From positions 1 through 64,000 of the forward strand of contig JAGOAX010000001.1 of the NCBI GenBank assembly GCA_017983695.1: a stretch of 64,000 bases of DNA. Reading direction: 5' to 3'. The DNA comes from Ferruginibacter sp. (GTDB lineage Bacteria; Bacteroidota; Bacteroidia; Chitinophagales; Chitinophagaceae). Below, piece by piece: positions 7,165 to 15,475 of the stretch (the first letter of the stretch is position 1; each line of letters starts with the position of its first letter). The position numbers were made by a program, and so were the translations under genes. Below the pieces are notes generated by a model that made no database searches, was not told where the DNA came from, and saw only the letters and a list, made by a program, of their open reading frames with translations.

Positions 7165-8805
7165 TTAAAAAGTAACCCGTACGCCACCTAATACATTCAA
7201 CCCATACACTTCGTAATTGTGCCAACGTTCGTACTTGTTGTTTAAAATATTATTTACATCCAGCCAGGCGCTAAACATTTTGTTTACTTTAAATTCCATA
7301 CCTGCACTCAGGTCGGTACCGCCACTGAAAGATTGCGCAGCGTTATTTTTAGCCAGGTAGTTTCCGCCACCAAACATATAAAAATCTCCTTTAAGCAATA
7401 CCTGTTTAAATGCCCACCAGCGTAAAGAACTGGTAAATTCCATTGGTACGGTATTCCATGCTTTACCATTATTATTAAACCCGGTGTAGCCATTTAAAGT
7501 AAGGCCTGCAGTTAATGTAAACCTGTCCTGGTTAATATAGCTTATATCGCCATGAATACGCAGGTTATTTGCCTTGGCTTCATGAATAACTTTAAATGCT
7601 TTGTTGTCTGTTGCGGTATCATTAATAAACAAAGCAAAATTGGTGTAGCTTAAAAAACCTGCCTTGGCGCTAAAGTTAAAATGTTTACCTGCTGTTGCTT
7701 TTATGCCACCATAGTATTCAATTTCTTTTGTGTTTGTTTGTGCGGCTATCGTTTGCAGGTAGGGATTGATGGCCGATAAATTGCGGAACGTATTTTTTAC
7801 ATAGCGGCCAACCCAGCCAGCCTGTATCAAAAAAGTTTTTTCCTTAACCTGTCCTTCAGCATATACATTGGGTAACCATACAAACGTACCATTATCCCAG
7901 GTAGGGATTATACCACCGTTAATGCTAAACCGTGGCGATGAAAATCCTAATGAAGGTGCTACCTGCAAAATATTATTATTGATCTTTACATTGCTGGTTA
8001 AATCTTTTGTGCTGTAGGTAGTAATATCTGCTTTACCTTCTACTTTAATTGAAAATGCTTCGCCAAATTGTTTTTCAATAGGCGCTGTTACGATGATTGA
8101 ACTTTCGCTCAGTTTATTTTTATTGGTAAAATTATTCACCTGCACATTAGGGTTGTACTTAATACCAAACTCTCCCATTGTAGTATTGCGGATGCCGGCC
8201 CTTAATGTAATATCCTGAAACTGGTTGCGGATGCTGTCTTTTTTATAATTGTATAAAGTATGGTCATACCCATACAGATAAGTATCATACTGGCTTACTG
8301 CAACGCTGCCATAAGCTTCGCTTTTAGGAGTAAAATAGCTGCCCATGGCTTTAAGCGTCAGCTGTGCATAATCCTGGTATTTTATTTTTCCTTTAGAAGA
8401 AATATAATCAGCATACAAATTCAGTAAACTCTTTTTGCCATCGCCAAAACTAAACCCTGCACTTACATATGGGGTAGAGAAATTACCAAAGCCCACTTTT
8501 AAATAATTACGCATGCCGAGATATAAATTGGTATCCTGCTGTAATGCCAGTGGCTTTAATGCAATGGGTTGATAAGAATAAAACAGGTTTTGAGCAGGCA
8601 CACTGTAATTCATTTTAGGTTTTGTAGTATCGGCATTTAATTGCGCTGCTGCAAAATTTATTTTTACTGCATTACGCAACACCGGCTTATACGATGAGGT
8701 AATATCAATGGTTGATGTTTTTTTAGTACTGTCTTTTTGCGCTGCTGCCGAAACAGCCAGCAAACTAAACAACAGCAGTAAAAATGAACGTTGAAATTTG
8801 AGCAT
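7165..8805 (-). CDS. TonB-receptor-like outer-membrane beta-barrel protein without plug domain
   Basis: 546 residues from the ATG at 8805, which gives a clean signal peptide (MLKFQRSF...AVSAAAQ); the upstream Met at 8832 is less likely. The body is made of alternating amphipathic strands typical of a large outer-membrane barrel and ends ...LGGVRVTF, with the aromatic C-terminus expected for BAM-assembled proteins. There is no CarboxypepD or plug domain, so it is a barrel-only relative of TonB-dependent receptors. It lies downstream of the giant TPR gene on the same strand, which suggests that the two work together at the outer membrane. Confidence 0.75.
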   Translation of the reverse strand: MLKFQRSFLLLLFSLLAVSAAAQKDSTKKTSTIDITSSYKPVLRNAVKINFAAAQLNADTTKPKMNYSVPAQNLFYSYQPIALKPLALQQDTNLYLGMRNYLKVGFGNFSTPYVSAGFSFGDGKKSLLNLYADYISSKGKIKYQDYAQLTLKAMGSYFTPKSEAYGSVAVSQYDTYLYGYDHTLYNYKKDSIRNQFQDITLRAGIRNTTMGEFGIKYNPNVQVNNFTNKNKLSESSIIVTAPIEKQFGEAFSIKVEGKADITTYSTKDLTSNVKINNNILQVAPSLGFSSPRFSINGGIIPTWDNGTFVWLPNVYAEGQVKEKTFLIQAGWVGRYVKNTFRNLSAINPYLQTIAAQTNTKEIEYYGGIKATAGKHFNFSAKAGFLSYTNFALFINDTATDNKAFKVIHEAKANNLRIHGDISYINQDRFTLTAGLTLNGYTGFNNNGKAWNTVPMEFTSSLRWWAFKQVLLKGDFYMFGGGNYLAKNNAAQSFSGGTDLSAGMEFKVNKMFSAWLDVNNILNNKYERWHNYEVYGLNVLGGVRVTF

Positions 8806-8878
8806 TGTATATTGAAGATTTACTTTTTTCATCCTGTTTTAATTTGTCGTAATTTTTAATAGATACAGTATCTAATTC

Positions 8879-11800
8879 CTAATTCCCATTTATCTTACTT
8901 CCAACTTTCTCCTCCTCTATGGCTTTATCCAATTTTTGCTGAGCTTCATTTTTTAATTCCGGTATCACCGAATTTTTAGCTACGCTTTCGTAAGTAGCTT
9001 TTGCGTTGAAATAATCTTTCTGCTGCATAAAAATATCTCCCAGCAAAATATACGACCTGGTAACCCAGAAATCGTAAGAACCGGTTTCTTTAATAACTGC
9101 CATAGCTGATTTTTCTGCAGCAGCCAAATTGCCGGATGTAAACTGGCAGTTGGCAATTTCATACCTGGCTTCTGCACCCCATGCCGATTTGTTAATGGCC
9201 GCACATGACTTAAAGGAACTTATTGCCGACACACAATCGTTACCCAATTGCTGCGATTTACCCAGCACTAAAAATGCAATGGACTTATCATCAGTACTGA
9301 TACCTTTTTTGGTGAGCAGTGTTTTTGCTGTTTCATTTGCCTTAGCATAATCTTTTAAAAGATACTGGCACCTTACCAATCCCCTTAATGCTTCCAGCTG
9401 GTTATCCTGGTTAGCAGAACCGCTGAGCAATGATTCGAAATATTTTTTTGCAGCAGCATATTCTTTCAATTCAAAATAATTGATCCTTGCTGCTTCCAAT
9501 GTTGCTTTTTCAAAATAACGGTTAAGGCCTTTGGCATTTACATAATCGTAGCCTACTAAAGCATTTTTAAAATCTTTGCTTTTTAAATAACACTCACTGC
9601 GATAAAAATTTGCTTCCAGTGCAAATGCCCCATTTGGATATTGCGACAGGTAGCTGTTAAAGCCTGTTATTGCAGCAGCGCAATCATTGGTATTGTATTT
9701 TAATTCTGCTGCAGTGTAGTTCAACGAATCAGCTTCAGATACAGAAATATTTTTTCCGTTCTTCCGCATCAGCTCCACATAATCATTCGGCCTGCCTTCT
9801 TCCACGTAAATACTCTTAACATTGTACAAGGCATCATCAGCCTCAGGCGACTGGGGATATTTTTGTATAAGCGCTTGATAATTGGCCAAGGCATTTTTAT
9901 TATCATCAATATTATAATAGCTTAACCCGAGTTTTAAATAGGCGGTTGGTTTTAAGCCACCGGCATCCGGAGCATTTAAAATATTGTTTAAATAAGGGAT
10001 GGCATCACGGAATTTTTCGTCTGCCATATAAGTATTGGCTATTTCCATATTCACATCTGTAACCAAACTGCTTTGCGGATATTGCCGTGTTAATGTATTA
10101 AGCGTCCGTATTTTTTCGGTTGAACTTTTAACCCCTGCGATCATTGCTTTTTGGAAATAAGCATAATCACTTTGCGGCAATGCATTGTTGATTATATTAT
10201 CATACATGGTATTGGCCTTTGCAAAATCCCGATTCATAAAATAACAATCGGCACTGCGTACATAAGCATCCTGTTCCATTGGTGAAGAAACTACTGTTAC
10301 AGATCTGGCCACCTGCTCAAAATAATTCAAGGCCTGTTTGTAGTTTTCTTTTTTCATCCAGCTGTAGCCTAAATTATATCTTGCTGCAGCAGGGTTTGCC
10401 TCACCTTGTGTTGGTGCACTGCTTTGTAAATAAGCTGTAAAATATTTTATTGCCTCATCATGCTTCTGATTGCGTAATGCTATCTCTCCTTTCCAAAAAT
10501 TTACAAAAGGTAATATCGGGCCGGCGTATTGATCAGTTAATACTTTAGTCAGTAATTCATCGGCCCTTATAATTTGCTGATCGTTGATGTATTCCACTGC
10601 CCTGCCAAATAAAATACGTGGATATACTTTTTGCATGGCAACTGTTGGCTTGCCCATCGATTCATACAACTTCAATGCATCTGAAAAATTATTGGTGTTA
10701 GCCAGCAGGCCTACTAATAATTCTTTGGCCTCTGTTTCGTATTCTGAATTAGGATAATCATTAAGGAATTTTTTCAATTCGTTCAGCGCTATATCCTGGT
10801 AGCCCAGTTCGTACGAAAGTTTGGCGTAAATAAAACGGGATACTTCCTGTTGTTTTGCGTTGCTGTTGTTGTAAGCGCAATATTGAAAAGCTGTACGGGC
10901 ATTTGCCTTTTGATTGGTTCTTAAATAACAATCTCCCAGCAGGTACATACTGTTTTGCCCCAGCGAATCTTTTTGTCCGCTCAATTGTTTAAAGCCTTCA
11001 ATAGCCTTGGTTAACTGGTTGGCCTGGTAATAACAATAACTCAGTTCATACAACACTTCTTTATCAACTTTGTCGGTGTTATTAACGTAATACTCTAATA
11101 GCGGTAATGCTTTGGCAAAATTCTTTTTTTCAAAATGCAATTGCCCAATCAGCAGTTTCATTTCTTTTTCATAATACAAAGTGCCGCCCCTTGCCAAAAC
11201 ACTTTCACCGTATCGTAATGCCTCATCTTTTTTCCCCTGGAAATAATATATCTCAGCAATATAATACGGCACTACCCCTTTGTATTCATCTTTTGTTTCC
11301 ACCAGCTTAAAAGCTTTTAAGGCTTCGTTGTACTGCCGGTCGTAATAACTTATAAACCCGTAATAATAGTTAGCGGCAAAATAATATTTGTTCCCCGGCA
11401 ATTGATGAATTTCATCAAACAAAGGTTTAGCCTCGGCAAATTGTTTTAAATTAAAATAACAATATGCTTTTTCAAATTTAGCATCGGCAATTTCTTCATT
11501 ACTTAAATTATCCAGTCCTGCTCTTTCGTAATAATTTATAGCATTGTTAAAATCGTCTTTTGTAAAATAAAATTTAGCCAGGTGGTAACTCATCAGCTGT
11601 CGGCGTGGCTCATTGCTTACCACTTCAACATAATGCTTTGCTTCATCTTCTGCTACCGGCTGCTGCAATTTTAATTCGCAAACAATATAATAGTAACTTA
11701 AATCATCATTAATGTAAGTATGGTTACTGATGCTGTTATCCGGGTATTGCTCTTTAAGCACTTTCAATAAAGGGTAAGCCAGGGCATACTGCTCCTTTAC

Positions 11801-11923
11801 AAACAGCTCTTTAGCATCTTTATACTTTTTTTCTGCGTCGGTAACAGTGTGAGTAGGCTGTGCAATTACAGCAACAGAAAGCCCTGTTGCAAAAAACAGG
11901 GTTAACAATTTATGTTTGATCAT
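8879..11923 (-). CDS. Large periplasmic tetratricopeptide-repeat protein
   Basis: 1014 residues from the ATG at 11923 (signal peptide MIKHKLLTLFFATGLSVAVIAQ). The upstream Met at 11941 would add six residues before the signal and is rejected. Nearly the whole protein is TPR-like helical repeats, such as NNAINYYERAGL, AKPLFDEI, AIEGFKQL and ALNYFEQVAR. Parts resemble YbgF/BamD-type TPRs. Such scaffolds bind other proteins, so partnering with the barrel protein 73 bases downstream is plausible. Large Bacteroidota TPR proteins include type IX secretion factors (SprE/PorW), but the lipobox and motifs of those are not seen, so no such name is given. Confidence 0.75.
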   Translation of the reverse strand: MIKHKLLTLFFATGLSVAVIAQPTHTVTDAEKKYKDAKELFVKEQYALAYPLLKVLKEQYPDNSISNHTYINDDLSYYYIVCELKLQQPVAEDEAKHYVEVVSNEPRRQLMSYHLAKFYFTKDDFNNAINYYERAGLDNLSNEEIADAKFEKAYCYFNLKQFAEAKPLFDEIHQLPGNKYYFAANYYYGFISYYDRQYNEALKAFKLVETKDEYKGVVPYYIAEIYYFQGKKDEALRYGESVLARGGTLYYEKEMKLLIGQLHFEKKNFAKALPLLEYYVNNTDKVDKEVLYELSYCYYQANQLTKAIEGFKQLSGQKDSLGQNSMYLLGDCYLRTNQKANARTAFQYCAYNNSNAKQQEVSRFIYAKLSYELGYQDIALNELKKFLNDYPNSEYETEAKELLVGLLANTNNFSDALKLYESMGKPTVAMQKVYPRILFGRAVEYINDQQIIRADELLTKVLTDQYAGPILPFVNFWKGEIALRNQKHDEAIKYFTAYLQSSAPTQGEANPAAARYNLGYSWMKKENYKQALNYFEQVARSVTVVSSPMEQDAYVRSADCYFMNRDFAKANTMYDNIINNALPQSDYAYFQKAMIAGVKSSTEKIRTLNTLTRQYPQSSLVTDVNMEIANTYMADEKFRDAIPYLNNILNAPDAGGLKPTAYLKLGLSYYNIDDNKNALANYQALIQKYPQSPEADDALYNVKSIYVEEGRPNDYVELMRKNGKNISVSEADSLNYTAAELKYNTNDCAAAITGFNSYLSQYPNGAFALEANFYRSECYLKSKDFKNALVGYDYVNAKGLNRYFEKATLEAARINYFELKEYAAAKKYFESLLSGSANQDNQLEALRGLVRCQYLLKDYAKANETAKTLLTKKGISTDDKSIAFLVLGKSQQLGNDCVSAISSFKSCAAINKSAWGAEARYEIANCQFTSGNLAAAEKSAMAVIKETGSYDFWVTRSYILLGDIFMQQKDYFNAKATYESVAKNSVIPELKNEAQQKLDKAIEEEKVGSKINGN

Positions 11924-12019
11924 GTTGGTAAATTCGGGCATTTTTGCCGGTGTAAAATTAACTATATTGATACTTATTCAAATACTGTTCCAGTTTTATT
12001 GTGCATAAGTGGATAACTG

Positions 12020-12045
12020 TTGTAAGCTAAACGAAAGTATTTTTG
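12020..12045 (+). promoter_or_regulatory. Candidate promoter for the DoxX gene
   Basis: TTG at 12020-12022 and TATTTTTG at 12038-12045 resemble the Bacteroidota -33/-7 pair. The spacing of 15 bases is shorter than usual. The DoxX ATG lies 67 bases downstream. Confidence 0.35.
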
Positions 12046-12112
12046 TTTTGCTGTTAAGGATTTGATAAAATTGCAGCACAAAAAATTCAATAACCTTTAA
12101 ACCAAAAAGAAA

Positions 12113-12520
12113 ATGAAAAAATTATTATCGACAAAGTATTCTGCCGGCGCTTTCAGCACTGCAATGCTGGTGTTAAGATTAGGCCTTGGAATTTTAATGA
12201 TGATGCATGGCTATAAAAAACTTGTTGACTTTAGCGGCACCACGCATTATATGCCAAGCCTTTTTGGAATGAGTACAACAATTTCTGCGGCTTTGGTAAT
12301 ATTTGCTGAATTTTTCTGTTCTTTATTTCTGGTTTTAGGATTATTTACCCGCCTTGCTGCCATCCCATTAATAATAAGCTGCAGTATTGCTTTATTTAAA
12401 GTACATAAAGGAGATATTTTTGATAGTGGGGAAAAAGTAACCCTGTTCCTTGTTGGCTTTTTTGTTTTACTGTTGCTTGGCCCGGGTAGGGCAAGTGTAG
12501 ACAGTATGATTGGAAAATAA
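12113..12520 (+). CDS. DoxX family membrane protein
   Basis: 135 residues with about four transmembrane helices and the DoxX/SURF4 pattern LRLGLGILMMMHGYKKL near the start, then FAEFFCSLFLVLGLFTRLAAIPL and a final LLLGPGRASVD. DoxX proteins are small inner-membrane proteins. Some associate with terminal oxidases or thiosulfate:quinone oxidoreductase and others act in redox stress, so the exact role here is open. The thioesterase gene follows after 11 bases, giving a probable two-gene operon. Confidence 0.85.
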   Translation: MKKLLSTKYSAGAFSTAMLVLRLGLGILMMMHGYKKLVDFSGTTHYMPSLFGMSTTISAALVIFAEFFCSLFLVLGLFTRLAAIPLIISCSIALFKVHKGDIFDSGEKVTLFLVGFFVLLLLGPGRASVDSMIGK

Positions 12521-12531
12521 AATAACTGAAC

Positions 12532-12939
12532 ATGTTTGTAACCGAAACACAGATCCGTATTCATTATGCCCTTACCGACCAGATGGGTGTGGTATATTAT
12601 GGCCACTATGCACAGTTTTATGAAATTGGCCGTACCGAAGCCATACGCCAGATTGGGTATACTTATAAAGAGATAGAAGCATTGGGTATTATAATGCCGG
12701 TGGTAGATATTCACAGCCGTTTTTTAAGGCCTGCAAAATATGATGACCTCATCACCATAAAAACCACTTTAAAAGAAATGCCTGCTCATCATAAAATTAT
12801 TTTTCATGCCGAAATTTATAATGAGCAGGATGAATTGCTGAATACAGGAGAAGTAACTTTATTTTTTATTGATGCCAAAACCATGAAGCGCTGCGAAATG
12901 CCGGCGGCGCTGAAGGAGAAGCTGTCACAATATTTTTAA
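12532..12939 (+). CDS. Acyl-CoA thioesterase, YbgC/FadM hotdog family
   Basis: 135 residues with a single hotdog fold. The 4-hydroxybenzoyl-CoA-thioesterase-type signature TDQMGVVYYGHYAQFYEIGR contains the catalytic Asp (about residue 17), and the FLRPAKYDDLITI strand follows. It hydrolyses acyl-CoA esters in the cytoplasm, and chain specificity is not predictable. It is downstream of doxX, and its 3' end overlaps the convergent DUF6526 gene by four bases. Confidence 0.88.
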   Translation: MFVTETQIRIHYALTDQMGVVYYGHYAQFYEIGRTEAIRQIGYTYKEIEALGIIMPVVDIHSRFLRPAKYDDLITIKTTLKEMPAHHKIIFHAEIYNEQDELLNTGEVTLFFIDAKTMKRCEMPAALKEKLSQYF

Positions 12940-13370
12940 ACCCTGTTATGATCCGCTTTCCAGTTAGTAACAGCTGCTTTAATCTGTTTTTGAGAAAGGT
13001 TTTCATCCACTGCTTTTTTTGCCAATGCAACAAATTCGTTATCGCCTGCAAAGCGTAACCCTATTATCTGCGACATGCGTAAACGGCTGTCGAATGGTTT
13101 GCCAGTAGCAACAAAATGACGGAAATTTTCTTCGGCACGGATTGCCCTGTCCTGTGCCCTTAATGCAAAAGCCCTGGCAAACCAAAGTGCAAGCACAACA
13201 GCCAGCACCAACGATACCATTGCAGCCGCATGCAGCCTGCCGCTGCCGTCAATTACAGCTTTTACAAAATGGATAATAGTAATAACAAGAGGAAACAGTG
13301 CTGCACTAAAAGCCACATAATGAAACAACGGGACCATGCGGCCATGATTTTTAAAATTTTGTTCTGCCAT
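12936..13370 (-). CDS. DUF6526 family membrane protein
   Basis: 144 residues. It starts AEQNFKNHGRMVPLFHYV, characteristic of DUF6526, a small Bacteroidota family. Two transmembrane helices (about 16-36 and 47-67) are followed by a charged cytoplasmic part rich in Arg and Ala, with RAQDRAIRAEENFRHF and a C-terminal AVTNWKADHNRV. Function is unknown. An AT-rich low-complexity run (13371-13400) separates it from dacB, which is read in the same direction. Confidence 0.7.
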   Translation of the reverse strand: MAEQNFKNHGRMVPLFHYVAFSAALFPLVITIIHFVKAVIDGSGRLHAAAMVSLVLAVVLALWFARAFALRAQDRAIRAEENFRHFVATGKPFDSRLRMSQIIGLRFAGDNEFVALAKKAVDENLSQKQIKAAVTNWKADHNRV

Positions 13371-13400
13371 TGTTAATTTTTAATTGTTAATTATTAATTG
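13371..13400. repeat. AT-rich low-complexity spacer (TTAATT units)
   Basis: About 30 bases made of alternating TTAATT/TTAATTG units between the dacB stop and the DUF6526 start. It has no coding content and looks like one of the short low-complexity repeats that recur between and inside genes in this window. Confidence 0.4.
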
Positions 13401-13407
13401 TGACAAG

Positions 13408-14820
13408 TTACTTTAAAATATCCAGCACCTTCCATATTTTTTCCCTTACGGTACCGGCATTACCATCAAAATTATTTACTATAAAAGAAAAGCTGTATTC
13501 GGTACCGGATTTACTCTTTATATAACCTGTATAACTTCTTACCCCATTAATATAACCGTCTTTCATTTTTATGCCGTTCATTTCGGGCAGGGCATTATAA
13601 AAAGAAGCAAACCATTTTTGTTGCCGGGCATATTGCATAACTGTTACCAGGGCATTGGTGGTAATTCTGTTGGCAGGCGATAAACCGCTGCCGTCAAACA
13701 TATTCAATGCAGCTTTTTCAATGCCTCTTTTACTCCAGAAATCTTTGATGATGGCAATGCCGGTATCGGTAGAACCAGATCTTATTTTTTCGTAAGCAAT
13801 GGTTTTTACAAACGCTTCGCCATAAAGATTTACACTCTTTTTAAGAAACCAGTAATTGATACTGTCTAAGGTTGGGGAAAGTACCGAATCTATAATATGC
13901 GTTGCTTTATGTGCAGGCATATCATGTAAGGAACGTTCCAATGCAGAATAGCTGCTGCCTTTAAAAGTGATTTTATTCTTTACCAGGTAATTCAATAATT
14001 CAGTCCCTAATACCCTCGATGGGTTGGGCATACTACCTTTTATTGCAAAAGGTTTTGCCTGTTGTGGAATTGTGCCGCTGGTAGTAATAATATTTGAAAA
14101 AGGTGCTGCATAAATGTAAGCATTATCGCCGCTTCCTGCTTTTCCTGTGCGGATATGATTATCATACACCACATCAAAAATAAAAGGTTTTACCGAAGCA
14201 ATTTCTGCAGGAAAGCCAACTTTAAGATCCGGTTGCAGCAAAAGTTCATACTGATTTTCACGCCAGTTTACACTATAGCAACCTGCCCCATAATAATTGC
14301 CTATATCCTGCCATATCCATCCATCTGGTAAAACTGCTGTGCCATATAAATAATCTTCCAGCACCAGGTCTTCTCCAAAAATATTGTAGCCATTCTTTTT
14401 TAAAGCACTTAAAACCCTTTTAAAAAAAGCCGTGTCGGTGGTGCTTTTCCATCTTTCGCTTCCTAATGTTGGATCGCCACTTCCAATCACAAACAAACAA
14501 CCGGCATCAGTTTTATCAATTTTAGATGAATAATCCTTTCCGATATAAGTTTTATACTGGTACCCTTTCCCCAGCAATTCAAACGCACTTACGCTTGTTA
14601 CTACTTTCTGGCAACTGGCAGGAGCCAAACCTGTTTGTGCATTTTTTTCAAAAACAACTTTACCCGTTTTACTATCCACCACGTACATGCTGATGATGGA
14701 ATGTTTAAACTGTGCATCGTTCTCTAGCTTATTAATTGCGGAACCTAATTGCACCGTAATATTTTGCGCCATTGCAACCGAACAAACACAGGCATATAAT
14801 GTTAAGAGAATAGTTTTCAC
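13408..14820 (-). CDS. dacB: D-alanyl-D-alanine carboxypeptidase/endopeptidase (PBP4 type)
   Basis: 470 residues with a signal peptide ending at AMAQ (residue 19). This is a peptidase family S13 penicillin-binding protein that trims or cleaves peptidoglycan cross-links in the periplasm. The three active-site motifs are visible: SCQK at 69-72 (SxxK, nucleophile S69), SVN at 329-331 (SxN) and KSG at 437-439 (KTG-type). The family segments VIGSGDPTLG, NYYGAGCYSVNW and DGSGLSPANR are also present. KSG in place of KTG is a mild substitution. A TAGCTTTG promoter-like motif precedes it. Confidence 0.92.
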   Translation of the reverse strand: MKTILLTLYACVCSVAMAQNITVQLGSAINKLENDAQFKHSIISMYVVDSKTGKVVFEKNAQTGLAPASCQKVVTSVSAFELLGKGYQYKTYIGKDYSSKIDKTDAGCLFVIGSGDPTLGSERWKSTTDTAFFKRVLSALKKNGYNIFGEDLVLEDYLYGTAVLPDGWIWQDIGNYYGAGCYSVNWRENQYELLLQPDLKVGFPAEIASVKPFIFDVVYDNHIRTGKAGSGDNAYIYAAPFSNIITTSGTIPQQAKPFAIKGSMPNPSRVLGTELLNYLVKNKITFKGSSYSALERSLHDMPAHKATHIIDSVLSPTLDSINYWFLKKSVNLYGEAFVKTIAYEKIRSGSTDTGIAIIKDFWSKRGIEKAALNMFDGSGLSPANRITTNALVTVMQYARQQKWFASFYNALPEMNGIKMKDGYINGVRSYTGYIKSKSGTEYSFSFIVNNFDGNAGTVREKIWKVLDILK

Positions 14821-14840
14821 TGTTAAATAAATTTATTTCT

Positions 14841-14848
14841 CAAAGCTA
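14841..14848 (-). promoter_or_regulatory. Candidate TAnnTTTG promoter for dacB
   Basis: Read on the minus strand this is TAGCTTTG, an exact match to the -7 consensus, 20 bases before the dacB ATG. No -33 TTG is seen at standard spacing. Confidence 0.4.
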
Positions 14849-14855
14849 AAAGAAT

Positions 14856-14863
14856 TAAATTTG
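14856..14863 (+). promoter_or_regulatory. Candidate TAnnTTTG promoter for the Uma2 gene
   Basis: TAAATTTG matches the consensus and ends three bases before the ATG at 14867, so transcription would start at or near the start codon. It overlaps the region used by the divergent dacB promoter candidate. Confidence 0.3.
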
Positions 14864-14866
14864 AGT

Positions 14867-15454
14867 ATGGAAAATATTGTAAATGAGCCGGCACCTAAAT
14901 ACAATTATATTTCGGAACAGGATTACCTGGTAACTGAACGGGCTGCATTAGAGAAACATGAATATTACCAGGGAGAGGTTTTTGCCATGAGTGGGGCATC
15001 GCTGAAACATAACCGTATTGCCGTGAATACGCTAACAGACCTCGCTAATAAACTTAAAGGAAAAAGCTGCCAGCCTTATGGCAGCGACCTTCGCATTCAT
15101 ATACCCAAAAATACATTATACACTTATCCTGATATAAGTATTATTTGTGGTAATACCGAACTTACAGATGAACATTTTGATACTGCAACCAATCCCACTG
15201 TAATTATAGAATTACTTTCAAAATCTACACGTAACTACGACAGGTTTGAAAAATTTTCGTTGTACAGAGAAATTGCATCGCTTAATGAGTACATTCTTAT
15301 TGATACCCAAAAATTACATGTTGAAAAACATATCCGTAATGCAGATAACTCCTGGCAGCTTACAGATTATTATTCAATCTCAGACTCAATCACCATTTCT
15401 TCAGTAAATGTTACGGTAAGTTTAACCGACATTTATGCTGGTATTTCTTTTTAA
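14867..15454 (+). CDS. Uma2 family putative endonuclease (DUF820, PD-(D/E)XK fold)
   Basis: 195 residues from the ATG at 14867; the in-frame TTG six bases earlier is less likely. It matches Uma2/DUF820, restriction-endonuclease-like proteins of unknown role that are abundant in cyanobacteria and Bacteroidota. Motifs are YLVTERAALEKHEYYQGEVFAMSGAS, then YPDISIICG (metal-binding Asp) and VIIELLSKSTRNYD (Glu of the nuclease core). Nuclease activity is inferred from fold only. The gene ends 21 bases before cinA on the same strand. Confidence 0.82.
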   Translation: MENIVNEPAPKYNYISEQDYLVTERAALEKHEYYQGEVFAMSGASLKHNRIAVNTLTDLANKLKGKSCQPYGSDLRIHIPKNTLYTYPDISIICGNTELTDEHFDTATNPTVIIELLSKSTRNYDRFEKFSLYREIASLNEYILIDTQKLHVEKHIRNADNSWQLTDYYSISDSITISSVNVTVSLTDIYAGISF

Positions 15455-15475
15455 CAATTTTGCTTTTCAAACTTT

